This document shows, piece by piece, positions 35,166 through 47,638 of a stretch of DNA of 64,000 nucleotides. Location of the stretch: the NCBI RefSeq assembly GCF_033958435.1, contig NC_134141.1, positions 97,009,001 through 97,073,000 of the forward strand, given 5' to 3'. The position numbers were made by a program, and so were the translations under genes. The notes below the pieces were generated by a model. The model made no database searches and was not told the origin of the DNA. It saw nothing but the letters and a program-made list of their open reading frames with translations. Numbering within the stretch: the first letter of the stretch is position 1; each line of letters begins with the position of its first letter. The stretch is from Carettochelys insculpta. Lineage: Eukaryota > Chordata > Testudines > Carettochelyidae.

Positions 35166-36636
35166 TTATCATTCTGAATGTGTCCCGCTTTTGATTTTTA
35201 ATTCTCCTACATCTTTAGGTTGTCTTCATGTTAACTCCACAGTTTTTATGCCTTTAAAATGTATTCAAGGTTGTGAGAATATCTTTTTTTCCAAGTTAAT
35301 ATTATTCAAGTTCATTTGAAATGTGAACCTTGATTTCAGTTACTGAATGATTTGTCTAAAATGGTAAATCAGCTTCTTAAAACAAATGAAAGTTGGGCTT
35401 GACTAAGAAGGCAATCTTTAATAACAAAACAGATGGTTTAGGCTATAGGCAATTAGTGGAATCTTCACTGCTGAGACTTTTAAAAACATTATTGGACAAA
35501 ATAACAAAATTGTACTGTAGGGAGCATTCTAGCAACCACAAGGAGTTGAAAGAGATGACCTAACAGCTCCTAATCTCTGAGTCATTGACTCAGTACTTTC
35601 AAGGCCCTTGGGTCCCTGTTCACACTTCCTTTTGAAAGGCAACCGTATCTATCATTAGATAGAAAGGGCTGTTACAAGAAATGTCTCTTTCCACATCAAA
35701 GTCTTCTGAGTCACCATCAGTTTTCTATATGAAAACATATTTTGCTTGAAAATATGTGGAAGTTAGTTTCAAATCTGCAGCATTTTCATATTAATGTACG
35801 TCCCTTCTATGGGCCAGTAAATGTACTGCTAAAACTCTTAAAGTGGAGGTTATATTCGGAAATGCCACCAGATAAGAAAAGTTTGTGATAGAACGAGCCT
35901 TCTAAAGACAACTTACTTCAGTATTTAAAAAAAAAACAACCCTCTTTGAACACCCTATACTGGATACCATCAAATAATTACTGTGCGTGCTTGTTGGGGA
36001 CTAAATCCTGAAAAAAATCTTTCCCCAATGCCCTCTTCTGGCTGAGCTCATCATCAGAAGCAAGCTCCCCACAGGCCAGGACAAATCAACTAAAAGCAGC
36101 ACCAGATGTTGCCTTAACAACAGATAAAAAACCTACAGCCGTATGTCCACTGCTACAGTGATCAGTACTCCACAATATCACCTTTCAAGACCCATGGGTC
36201 CTTTGTACGGCTGTTACATCATGCAGTATGTCTCATCTAGAGCTTCAAATATCCTGACAGCAACTTTGTACATGGAAGCATACAAGCACTACACTCTCAT
36301 ATGAACTGACACAGAAAAAATGATAAGATGAAAATACTCCATCATCTGTGGGTAAACACTTTCCACAGAATGGTCAGTCTAAATCTGACCTCTCAATCCT
36401 CACTCTTAAAGAATCCTGCATGATAATTTCAAAAAAATGAACGTGGAAGCTTAAATTCATTACTCCTTTGGTCACCAGAAATTATGGACTCGATAGAGAC
36501 ACTTCTTTTATGTCATTATAAAATTCTGTAACCCACTAATTCTCCTTTGTCCTACAACTGCAGACATCTTAATTGCCCTCTTCATTTTGACTGGTTTCTC
36601 CCAATGTGAGTTAACTCCTTATGCATAACAATCCTG
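35166..36636. other. No recognisable feature
   Basis: AT-rich sequence. I see nothing I can name. Confidence 0.45.
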
Positions 36637-36645
36637 TATTTAGCT

Positions 36646-37205
36646 ATCAAATCAAAAAAGCAGTCAAGTAGCACTTTAAAGACTAACAAAATAATTTATT
36701 AGGTGAGCTTTTGTGGGACAGACCCACTTCTTCAGACCATAGCCATACCAGAACAGACTCAATATTTAAGACACAGAGAACCAGAAATAGTAATAGTTGA
36801 CAAATAGTTGACAAATCAGAGAAAAAATTATCGAGGTGAGCAAATCAGAGTAGGGGGCAGAAGGTGGAGGGGGGAGTCAAGAACCAGGATGTGAATTTTC
36901 TGGGTCATTATAGGGGCTCTTTTGCATACTTGGCTTAAACTAATTCTTGACTCCCCCCACCCCTTTCTGCCCCTCTACTCTCTGATTTGCTCACCTTGAT
37001 AATTTTTTTCTGATTTGTCCTCTTTGCTTACTGTTTTTGGTTCTCTGTGCCTTAAATATTGAGTCTGTTCTGGTCTGGCTATGGTCTGAAGAAGTGGGTC
37101 TGTCCCACGAAAGCTCACCTAATAAACTATTTAGTTAGTCTTTAAAGTGCTACTTGACTGCTTTTTCATTTTGGTAGTATATAGACTAACACGGCTTTCT
37201 CTCTA
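36646..37205 (+). mobile_element. Fold-back Penelope-like element, copy B (no coding region)
   Basis: The exact 9-bp duplication TATTTAGCT lies at 36637-36645 and 37206-37214. The left arm starts ATCAAATCAAAAAAGCAGTC. The right arm is its complement with an added ~35-base tail ending CTAACACGGCTTTCTCTCT. The long arms include 'ctcaatatttaagacacagagaacc' and its complement, so nearly the whole unit can fold on itself. The tail is on the opposite side relative to copy A, so the unit is inserted in the other orientation. Confidence 0.8.
37086..37125 (+). other. Hammerhead-ribozyme-like core
   Basis: CTGAAGA (37086-37092) fits the invariant CUGANGA. Next come GTGGG (37094-37098), loop TCTGT, CCCAC (37104-37108), and GAAA (37109-37112). 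A very short stem III can be drawn (G/C plus A/U closing a small loop), followed by a UA cleavage-site candidate near 37119-37121. Stem I pairing is partial. This is an inference from pattern only. Confidence 0.4.
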
Positions 37206-37214
37206 TATTTAGCT

Positions 37215-39121
37215 GTGACACTGAGTAACGTTCCCGGACCTGAAGAAGAGCTTTGTGTAGCTTGAACGCCAGTCTCTTTCACTAATAGAAGTTGGTCCAA
37301 TAAAAGATATTCCCTCACACAGCTTGACCCCCCTTCGATATTTAATTTATTCTTATTGAAGAAGAAAATGTTTGGGTTTGGGTTTCTCTGTGTGAATGCA
37401 ACATATATTTGAACACACATTGCAGATGAAGATTAAACTACCAGCTTTGAAAATGTGGCCCACTCATTCAAACCCATCAGTCTGGAACAAGTCCTCTGAG
37501 CTAAATTCAGGCCACATTGCCATACATACAACATACGCAAGCAGAGACAAGGAGATTCGAATGGAAGACTTTTGACTCTCTAACATAGGAAGCACTTCAC
37601 AGAAAAAAGGAGGATTTGAAAGACATATGCTGCCCTCAGAGATTTCTCGAGTTGGAAGTGGCCTGTAGAGGGCACAATTTGTTGTAGCCCTTGAATTTCT
37701 TTAAAAAAGGGAATCATTTTATTTCTTCTTGTTTCTGTGGGCTAGTTCCTCAATCGTTATAAACTGGTGAGTTACAGCAATTTACACTAACTGAGGTTGT
37801 AGTCCTCTAAGTTTTATCTGTAAGCTACCTAATAAGGTTAGTTCTTATATGGTTAAACTCAAACTTTGTCTTAGAACTGGTGTATCCTACCACAGAAAAA
37901 TAACAGGAAGTTTCTGTAAATCATTAGCAGCTAAAGAAACTAGACTAGTGGTTTTGGCAGAGAGTGGATTGATAGAGGGAGAGAAAAATAGTTGTCTGGA
38001 TTAAAACAATTAAATTATATAACCATTATTTAAAAAGCTCACATCTAATTTTTTTAAAAAGTCCCATGTTTAATTCAACATTCAATTAAAATGTGAAAAT
38101 GTAGTCTCCTTTACATGCAATTCAACCCCATTGACATCAGCTGGGCTGCCTGAGATACTCATCAAAGCATAATTTTTCCTGTAATGGGTTTTTGTGTGTA
38201 CTGTGTGCAGACAAATGAATGTAATATCTATAACAACTAACCGGGAAACTTAATTTTCCTTGAACCTTTAAAAAAAACAGTGAAGATACTGGCGCATCAA
38301 GGGCCCCACCCATTTCACCTCTTTCCCCATGTCCCTATTGCCCTTTAACCCATGGTCCTGCCTTATTCTTCCCCACCCCTCCCTGCCACTGTAGCCCTGC
38401 AATTTGCTGCTCTCTGTCCCTTGCCCTCCCCCAACCCTTCCCCGCCAGGGTGCCAGGAACACATAAGGGAACAAGAACTTTTGCAGCCCTGAGGCTGTAC
38501 GAGGGAGCCAGAGCTCCTATAGTCCCTGGCCACAGCAAGTTCTGGAGCTTCCCCTGATGCCCAGCCCCTCTGCCAGCGTGTGGGATCAGGGCACAGGGGC
38601 TTCCCCTGCCCTATCCCACCCAACACTTCTTCTGGGGAGTGGGGTTAGGGCACAGAGGCTTGCCCTGCTCCGCCTACCGCTTGTCTACTGGGAGTGAGGT
38701 GCATTTCTCTGTGCCCAGCAATGGGCAAGAGCCCCTGTGCATTGGCCTTGTGTGTCCATTGGCTAATCTGCCACTGATTACACCCCCAAAATTTTCACTG
38801 ACTTCAGTGACCATGTTGGGTGTTCTAGGAGCAAAGAATAAGCACCCTCCTCCCGTCTCAAGTCAATGAAAATGTTGCCTGAGTAAGGACCTCAGATTTG
38901 TATCATGCTTGAAGCACAGTGATGATCATTATGACTCAGGGGCTATCCCAATCAAATTGTGACAACTCGCATAAATGTTCATAACTGGGCTATAACACTG
39001 GGCAACTGTTTAGCTTATAATTAAATATTTAAATAACTTTTGAAAAAATAATCAATAAATGTATTGGCCAGATGCATAAAGCAGTCCATGTCTTATACAG
39101 AATATATATTGCCGCACACTG
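37215..39121. other. No recognisable feature
   Basis: AT-rich, with a GC-richer patch at 38310-38690 that has overlapping non-homologous frames. No gene is called. Confidence 0.4.
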
Positions 39122-39124
39122 TTA

Positions 39125-39427
39125 GGCCGTGGCTACACTAGCCCCTGCCTTTCGAAAGAGGTATGCTACTGAGCCACTTTGGCAGATGCTAATGAGGTGC
39201 TGCCATGAATATACAGTGCCTCATTAACATAATGGTGGCCGCATGTGTTTCAAAAGTGCCACTTTTGAAATGCACACTGCTTGTGTAGACAGTGGCCTTT
39301 CAAAACAAATCCCTGGATTTCGAAAGCCCCTTCTTCCCAAAACCTTCTTCAGTGCCTCATTAGCATCTGCTGAAGTGGCTCATTAGCATACCCCTTTGGA
39401 AAGGTGGGGTCTAGTGTAGCCATGGCC
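39125..39427. mobile_element. Harbinger-type MITE with exact TTA duplication
   Basis: The ends are GGCCGTGGCTACACTAGCC and (reverse) GGCCATGGCTACACTAGAC. TTA is present on both sides (39122-39124, 39428-39430). The interior repeats 'atgctaatgaggtgctgc' in both orientations, the core shared with 24348-24765 and 29967-30402. Confidence 0.8.
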
Positions 39428-39430
39428 TTA

Positions 39431-40988
39431 CAGTTGTATATAATAGACAGTTCTGCTCTTCATTAAATATTTTCTTTTTTACATGTGAAAAGATTTAATA
39501 AACTTAAGAATTTTAATATGCCTTCCTCCATCCTTTGTCCATCTTACAAATTAAGATTGTAAGTTCTTTGGGGAAAGGACTGTCTGTCACCCCCAGTCTT
39601 TGTAACATGAGCCCTAGTCTCATTTGTGTTTTCTAAATGCCATTGCAATACAAAAAATAATCAGTGGTGAATTGGAAAGTTGAATAGTGCAAACAGCAGC
39701 AGTATTGTCCACCATCTGGAAAGAATGGTCAAGGATGTGGCAGTGCTGAGAGTTGCTGAGCTCGATTAGAAACCCTGTATTCAATGGAAACTACTTCAAG
39801 CCAGGGCTGTTGCAGCACCTCCTGAACTTCTAGTTTTAGCAAGTATGTTAGTATGTCAACTTCAGCTGTGCCATTTGTCTAGTGAAGTCAAGTAGATTAG
39901 ACAATGGTGGGGTAAGGCCTAAGTGGGTGACCTAAGTAACCCAAGTACTATCTCTGGGCTTCTAGGCATGATTCTGTTCCCAGAACCTCTGTGTTGCATC
40001 GCTATGGAATATATTTTTTCTCAGCCTTAAGTCTAATTATTTGGGCTTAACCCACAAATTGAATATGTATATAAGTAAGTTGTCTTTAGAAACATATAAA
40101 TGCTTAATTCCTACCTCCTGCTCATGCAAGGTAAACAGAACTGGGATTTGCTTCTTCTGATGGTGATTAGTCACCCCGACTATCTAATGCCACAGTATTT
40201 ATACTATGTGTTATTACACTGTCCAATTCACAGGCTTGTGAAATACGTTGTCCTGGTGTCTCCATATACCTCTTGCTCACCAATTGGAATTTTTGCCACA
40301 AGCTTGTGCACAGTTGTCATTGTACAATACTCAGAGATGGTGCACAGAGCTGTTGCCGTCTCACCAAGGTTAGCACCACAAAGCCATCATGTTTTTTTCC
40401 TCTTCACAGCAAATTTATCAACAACTTAAAAATAGAAGCTGATAATGAAAGCAGAGGGCTCTTTCACTGCAATAAAATTAGAGCAATTATTTGGATTTTT
40501 TTTAAGGTTTCAGTAAGTACTTTTTAAAACAGAGTGGATGCAAGTGGTCAGAAGACCATTTACCTTTAACAGCAGCAACATAAAACCAGAGTAGACCTCT
40601 GCACCGAGGCTCAGACCCTTGATTTGTATTTTGCCAGCCTAAACACTATGCTGATGACAGGACAGCAGATAATTAGTGAGGAGGAATCATTCACCATTTG
40701 AAAAACTGTATTAGTGCAGCAGGCGAAGCTGATTTTACAGAGCTATGTCCCCCACTTGTGCTAATGAGTGAGAAGGAGTGCAATGGGATGTGAACTGTAT
40801 GGAACCAGGGCTTGCCCTGTCCTCCAAAGTGCCAATGAATTAAGCTGAGCTGGTGTACTGGGGAACATACACTCAGGGGTTCTGGCATAGGCAATGTGTG
40901 GAGGTCCACAAGTCCACCACCCACCATCAATGCCATGCTGCTTCCAGTGAATACCAGGGCAGTCCCATTCCTCAATCAGAGCAGCAAA
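39431..40988. other. No recognisable feature
   Basis: Mixed composition with no named repeat. Frames at 40100-40527 have no recognisable domain. Confidence 0.4.
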
Positions 40989-41032
40989 GCCTGAGAGTTG
41001 CATGAGCTTTCTAGCTCATGCAACTCTCAGGC
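40989..41032. repeat. Perfect 20-bp inverted repeat with 4-base loop
   Basis: The arms GCCTGAGAGTTGCATGAGCT (40989-41008) and its exact complement (41013-41032) enclose TTCT. The bases just outside do not pair. It is not at the end of any recognised element. Confidence 0.9.
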
Positions 41033-41340
41033 CATGCCACTCTACAGGAGGGGTGGGGGACTGCTCCTGCATTCGTCAGAAGCAGCATGGTGCATCCACG
41101 GGAAAAGGCAGTCATGGGCGGAGCAGGGGTGGGAGAGACACAGGCAGGAAGTGGTGGGGCATGAGCAGAGTAGAGTTGGAAGGAGAGGAGCATGGACGGG
41201 GCATGGGCAGAGCAGGGGAGGGGCAGGGGTACATGGCCAGTGCTCCCCCTGGAATCCTTACATCAGTCACCTCTGGGCACTGGAACAGATTGTATAGTTG
41301 GTGTGCTGAGAGCCATTGAGTCAAACTGTACACCCTGTAT

Positions 41341-41540
41341 ATCATAGAATCATAGAACACTAGGACTGGAAGGGACCTCAAGAGGCCATCGAGTCCAGCC
41401 CCCTGCCCCAATGGCAGGACCAAGTACTATCTAAACCATCCCTGATAGACATCTATCTAACCTGTTCTTAAATATCTCCAGCAATGGAGATTCCACAACC
41501 TCCCTTTACCTGCCTCCATTCTTCAACTGGATTATTTATT
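41341..41540 (-). mobile_element. CR1 LINE 3' end
   Basis: It begins 'atcatagaatcatagaacac' and continues 'aggactggaagggacctcaa', the classic minus-oriented CR1 3' terminus. It runs through 'taacctgttcttaaatatct' and 'ccagcaatggagattccac' before fading. It is 5'-truncated, as most CR1 copies are. Confidence 0.9.
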
Positions 41541-43757
41541 CCCACCCTTTAGTACTCGGCATAAATCTAGGGACAGAATGAAAAAGTTGGCAGAAGGCTG
41601 AGGTAAAGCACCTGCTGTCCAGATTCCCAGAGGGAAGAAAGCCTACCTTGTATTTTATTGATATCATGGAAACCACTTCAAGGCAGGCTGCAGCAGCAGC
41701 ACCCACATCCCTAGTTCCAACCCCTGTGCATCCACTGCACTGTGTATACGTCTGATTCTGTTTGTTTCTTCTCTGAGGGAGGGGAGAATGGGGAAGAAGA
41801 TTGTGACACATAGTTACAATCTCTTTCTCCTGGTCTGCTCCTGCGGCAAGGATAAAATGCATTGTCCCTTTGTGTGAGCACATGGCAAAACTAAGATTGT
41901 GTCCATACTGACGACAAATTCAACTTGCTCTACAAGGAGGAGAAGTGACGAAAACAAAGTTTATCAAATATATGCACCATACATTCTGAAAATAAATACA
42001 TTATTTAACAGATATAATTTAATCAACTGAAGTTGCGCTAATGATTTCCCTTACTTTTTCTAGCATTATCTGCACCTTGCCTGTTTTCTTTGGTTAGCGA
42101 GGCTTAGATTCAGATTCAGTTCAAATGGATAGAAGAGCAGAGGTCTGAGCCAAACTGGATTCCATTCAGATCACATTACTTTATTGCTACATGCAGTTCA
42201 TCAAATCGATGAAAGTCAACATTTGTTGGGGCATGGCCCTAGTACAACCCAACCCACTTAAAGTGCTATATGAGATAACTGATCCCTCTATATAAAAGAC
42301 ATGCTTACCATGGTAATATGTGGAAATGTCTTAGCAAAAACAAAGGTTAATATTCAGCAGCTGGCAGTATTTGCCTCAATCAGCAGCTATGCGGAAAGTG
42401 GGCAGAAAGCCTCCTCCTAGCATTTGGTTATAAAACAAAACACTGTATGGTATAAGAAGTTAAAATACTCCTAACCTAACCACACTGCACACTTTAATAG
42501 GGGTGTTCCTATTTCTAGGTTATTGGCATTTATTTTATTATATTGAAACACTTAAAGAATCATTCCATTTCCTCTTCTCCCACCTACACAAAGAAACTCT
42601 CAAAAGACACTCCCTCCTACTGCATGCGGTGGAATATCTATGAGTTCAATACTGGCACTCCAGGGGACACAATCACACTCCTACAGATAGAATTGGCAAC
42701 AACTACTTCTTAGGAAACCACTTTATGATGACAGGACTCATCATCCTTCCAACACTCATTCATTTGTTTCTGCTTAAGTGGGTAGTCCCATCAAAATCAA
42801 TGGAACTACTCCCCAAGGTCTTACATAGCTTACTCTGCTTCTTACCCTTGTCTCCCGTGTCCACTCCTGCTGCACTAACAACCGACAGTGAAGTCATGAC
42901 TCATTAGTCTAATTTGCTAAATTCTCCATAGATAAGTCATACCAGATGTTCATTGCCAACGCACATCAGAGCTACTGTATATTGACATGTAAATAAGGAT
43001 AGAAATCCACTGAACACATCATATATCAGTGCAGTGCTTCTCCAGCTTGGAGAAGGGAGTTGTTGCATTGTTTCTAACAAAGGAAAAAAGACACTGCAGT
43101 TGAACTGGGAATATTTAGTAGCAACTATGAGTTTAATTTTCCTGCCTCTGCTGTTTCCAAGGCTGCATTTTTTCACATTGCAGCCATATGAATTGTTTGA
43201 GTACTACGTTTTTCAAAAATTAGAAACAGAAGTGGAGTAACGACTAATTTGGATTTTTTTTCTATATTGATATTTAGTTAGAAATGTTATTTGTTTTATA
43301 CATCCAAACCCTGGGGAAAGCTGGCATTCATTTGTTAATCTTGTTGTAGAAAGCTAATGATTTTTGGAGTAAAGTGCAATGAAAAGAAGAGAAAGAAAAG
43401 TGAAGTCATATTTACATCTAGTTAAAGAACCATAATTCATCAGACTACGTGGCTCATTCAAAATGGAAATGCTTTAACAAATCAAGTTGATATTACCAAA
43501 ATTTCTTTGGGGTGGGGTGGGGTGGGGCGGAAATGTCAACACATCTTATTTGACTGGTAGAATTTTTTAATTTTCATTCTGAAATGCCTTTTAATTCTTG
43601 AATTAAAATACATATAAATAGTTTTTAAAATGGTCTGCATTAAAATGAAACCTTCTGATTTTGTTAAAATGAAATGATTTAGATAGTGATACTGGCAGTC
43701 CAGGTTCTGGCTCATGTCAGGGTTCCCATATCTCAAGTGAACAGTAACAAGTATGTA
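41541..43757. other. No recognisable feature; short G-rich run
   Basis: Mostly AT-rich. A (GGGGT)n-like run lies at 43509-43530. No gene or named repeat is seen. Confidence 0.4.
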
Positions 43758-44082
43758 CAGTAAACTCTTTCATATCTGGCAGCCCCAGGACCAGGAGATT
43801 GCCAGATATTCAAATATTCTGGCTAACAGAGAGGTATACTTACATAACACCGAAGAAAAACAAGGTTAGATATTAAGAAACAAACAAAACTGTATGCAGA
43901 GTACTTTCTTTACCAACAGCAGTATTATACACTGTAAACTTACACTGTATTTGCTGTATTTATTTGTATTTATTTTCCCTAGAATGTAATATGGAAAACG
44001 CAACTAAAATTTACTTATGGTTAAAATGCTGGTTATTTGAGAGTTCCGTATGATAAAATGCCAGATATGAAATAGTTTACTG
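43758..44082. mobile_element. Tigger-like MITE
   Basis: The ends are CAGTAAACTCTTTCATATCTG and (reverse) CAGTAAACTATTTCATATCTG, nearly identical over 24 bases. TA is on both sides (43756-43757, 44083-44084). The family is the same as 300-963. Confidence 0.8.
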
Positions 44083-44115
44083 TAGTTGGAATCGGTCTGG
44101 TTTACTAGTGTGTTA

Positions 44116-44423
44116 GGCCGTGTCTACACTAGCCCCAAACTTCGAAATGGCCACGCAAATGGCTATTTTGAAGTTTACTAATGAAGCGCTGAAATGCATA
44201 TTCAGCTCATGGGAATAAGGGGACTTTGAAGTAGGCCGGGTCCTTTCGAAAAGGAGCCCCGTCGGGACGAGACGCGCGGTGGCGAGGTGCATCAATTTTG
44301 AACTGCCGCAGCTGCCTGCATGCTAATGAAACACTGAATATGCATTTCAGTGCTTCATTAGTAAACTTCGAAATGGCCATTTGCGTGGCCATTTCGAAGT
44401 TTGGGGCTAGTATAGACATAGCC
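44116..44423. mobile_element. Palindromic Harbinger-type MITE
   Basis: The ends are GGCCGTGTCTACACTAGCCC and (reverse) GGCTATGTCTATACTAGCCC. Both subterminal arms read 'aaacttcgaaatggcca'. The flanks are TTA and TTC, one mismatch from a 3-bp duplication. One side of the interior is shortened relative to 29967-30402. Confidence 0.75.
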
Positions 44424-44426
44424 TTC

Positions 44427-46684
44427 GTGTTGTTAAAATGGGTGTTGGTCTTATACAAATGGGTTTAATGTTTAGATTTTATTGAATGCTTCGGAGTTGC
44501 TTGATACATTAATCTCATGATGATATCGTAAAGTAATCTTTTAGCATTTGTATTGTATGACTGTAAACCACCAGACAGGAGTGAGACTTTAACTCGTGTA
44601 AAATGCTCTTCCCCAACAGAAGGGGTTATGTCCTGGCCAATAAGGAAAACCCATCAACACCAAATGGACTATTGTGGACCATTAAAAAGGACAAAAAAAA
44701 TACATTGCTCTGCTCTTACCTCCATGAAGTTGAGTCATGCGAATGAACTTTACTTATCATCTCCCTTTGCAGTTTAGGGCACATGGAAGTATGGGAATAA
44801 AACCCCTAAGAAGCAGGATCAAGATCTCTGTGCTTCTTGGACAATGGAGGCCAAGATTTCTAGGCATAAGCAAAGTATCCGCAGTGCTTAACCCTAAAGA
44901 TCAAACAGAATTTTTTCATTATAGAAGCTTCTATTATTTTGCATGTTGAATGTTACTCATTTATTTACACGTACTTTAACTTTGTAAATAAGCCTCTTGC
45001 TTCCTTTTCCAATTTAATTTGATTTATAGTGTATAGTATATATTATGGGATTGGCCACAAGCATGGTTTTGGTGAGCAATCTAAAGTGCAGCTGAACTGG
45101 GGTAAGTGAATGGTTTTTTGGGACTGAGAATAATCTGGATATTTCTGTGACCTTTGTCATTAAGCACCATCTATCACAAAAGCATGGCGTCTATGGTGTG
45201 AGACAGATCAGAGTCTGCAGAGTCTGTGATGCCATATTTATGTGGTTGTGGAGCCTAAGGAGTTTGTACTTGATAACTGGTAGGTGAAGTCTAAGGAATT
45301 CACAATCAGTTTGGAGTTTGTGCCCTAGTTCTTAAAAGTCTGCCTGAAGGAGGGTGCTCATGCCCTGGAGTCCCTGCAGTGCAGGACAGTTTGACACAAA
45401 TGACTGCCATTTTATTTACTTAATTTCCTCTTACAGGGAATTTCAAATTTTCCAGTGTTCACTCCAGTTTGGAGCCTAGCCACCAGACTTTTAAATCTTG
45501 AAGTCCTTTGCAAATGGGAACTGCTATCCTTCACACACCTCTCATTATATTGCCTATGTTCATTGCTTGGGATGGAAATAGCAGGGAATCAAAGGCCAGA
45601 TGAAATGCTCTCTCTTGCCATAGTCAGATGCCAAATGAATTTATTTCTCTAGCTTTGCAAATGTTCTGAAATCCTTTTTTTTTTTTTAATTAACTGCCGA
45701 GGAATTTTTTACATTCTTCTAATTGGCAGGGAAATTCCTCTTTAAAATGGTGGGCAGAGAAAAGCAATATTGGAAACCTGGTGTCTGAGTGAGAAAGATC
45801 ACTGATGTCCTGCCAGCAGCATGAATTGTGGAGAAGATGCAGAATTCTAATAAAAAGCAGCCTGGCGAGACAGTGTGTCTCAAGCTTTTCCTTTAGGATT
45901 GCACATATTCATGCCTTGGCCCCTGTGACCAATCTTACCTCATTCTTTCGTTATAAATCCAGTAATGCCTGGTTGCATATTTCTTTAGAGATATGCTGGA
46001 TTATTTTAGATTACATATATGGGCCCAAAGAATTTAAGTGGCCTACGTGATGATGTAACTAGTCAACATGAAACTGTTTAAACATGGTTCAGGCTACAGA
46101 GATCTCAGCCTGCTTAGTATTGTCACAAACGCCATTAAGAATTACTTTAACCTTTTATTAAAAATATAGTAATCAAAGGAAGCCTGTGTTAAAGCATTTG
46201 AAATTAAAACAGTAAGTAAGGCTTTTGTTTTAATAACATCCTTTTTTCCCTCTTTCCCTTTAGTTATAGTTTTTAACATGCTTTTACTGAGGTCTAGGTG
46301 GTATTAAAGCTAGCAATATCTGTGGATTTTGGGGAAAAGAGAAGAAGTAGGTTGGGAGTAGGCTGGAACTGTCATTGTTGCTCTTGTGTTGAAGTCCAAT
46401 CCCATTTTCTTACCTAGAAGACAAGCCTGGACAAACAAACACTAATAGGGAGAGAAAAGAACCTCAGAGAACAGCTGTTGACTCTTACTTGCAGCTATGC
46501 TGCTGGAGAAGCAGAGACCCAGGGTCTGTCTGATCAGCCATGCTGAGACAGCTGGCAAATTTGTACCAGTATCTGAAGTCAGTGGATAACAATGGCTTTC
46601 TGTGACAGAGTATTGGCTGACAAGAGGTGCTTCTGAGACGGATTATACTCACATGCAAAGTGTCAAGTGAAGGCTTGTAATGTC
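44427..46684. other. No recognisable feature
   Basis: AT-rich, with a poly-T run near 45680. No gene or named repeat. Confidence 0.4.
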
Positions 46685-46694
46685 CTAGTTAATG

Positions 46695-47628
46695 GTAATA
46701 ACAGAGAGGTAGCCATGTTAGTCTGTACTCCAACAAAACAAAGCAGCAGAAATGTAGCACTTTAAAGGCTAACAAAATGATTTATTTGATGATGAGCTTT
46801 CGTGGGACAGACCCGCTCTTCAGATCAATTTCATTTCCAATACAGATTGACATATATAAGCACAGAGGACCAAAAAGAAAAAAAAATTGAAATAAAAACT
46901 GAAATCAAATAGGCTAGAAGGAAGAGGATGAGAGGTGAGGGGATGTTAATTGTCCCGTATGAGATAATTATGCAAATCAAAGGAAGGGAAGCAGTCCTTG
47001 TAATGCGTGAGGTAGTTGATGTCTGTGTTCATACTGTGTGTTAATGTGTTGAATTTGAATATGTACTCTAACTCAGAAATCTCACTCTCTAATCTGTTGT
47101 TAAATTCTCTATGTTGCAGGACAAAAATTCTCAGGTCTTTAACAGAATGGCCCTCTCCACCGAAGTGTTCATTGACAGGCTTATGTGTATTCAGTTTCTT
47201 GATGTCTGCTCTGTGTCCATTTATTCTTTGGCGAAGGTTTTGCCCACTCTGCCCAATATACATAGCATCAGAACACGGTTGGCACGTAATAGCATAAATA
47301 ATGTTGCTGGAAGTGCACAAGAATGTGCCTTTGATCTTGTAAATAATATGGTTAGGCCCAGTGATGGTATCCCCAGAATAAATGTGTGGACAAAGTTGGC
47401 AGCAGGCTTTGTTGCAGATAGGACAATTAACATCCCCCCACCTCTCACCGCCTTCCTTCTATCCTATTAGATTTGTCAGTTTTTATTGCAATGTTTTTCC
47501 TTTTTGGTCCTCTGTACTTACATATGTCAGTTTGTATTGGAAATGAAATTGATCTGAAGTAGTGGGTCTGTCCCACGAAAGCTCATCACTGAATAAATCA
47601 TTTTGTTAGTCTTTAAAGTGCTACATTT
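46695..47628 (-). mobile_element. Penelope-like element, copy C, with inverted arms and target duplication
   Basis: The exact 10-bp duplication CTAGTTAATG lies at 46685-46694 and 47629-47638. Inverted arms (46740-46910 and 47480-47628) flank an endonuclease-coding centre. The left arm carries the extra ACAGAGAGGTAGCCATG tail. The reverse transcriptase is absent. The element therefore looks like a deleted or template-switched copy that was nevertheless integrated as one unit. Confidence 0.85.
46946..47448 (-). pseudogene. Penelope GIY-YIG endonuclease remnant
   Basis: A 124-codon frame (46946-47320) contains a well preserved nuclease domain: 'IIYAITCQPC' and 'AMYIGQSGQNLRQRINGH' (residues 7-34), then 'HFGGEGHSVKDLRIFVLQH' and a C-terminal 'FKFNTLTHSMNTDINYLTHY'. 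The upstream linker ('NFVHTFILGIPSLGLTILFT', 47221-47448) is in another frame, so a frameshift separates them. The polymerase part is missing. Family members use this domain to nick target DNA. This is the best preserved endonuclease C-terminus in the window. Confidence 0.85.
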
Positions 47629-47638
47629 CTAGTTAATG

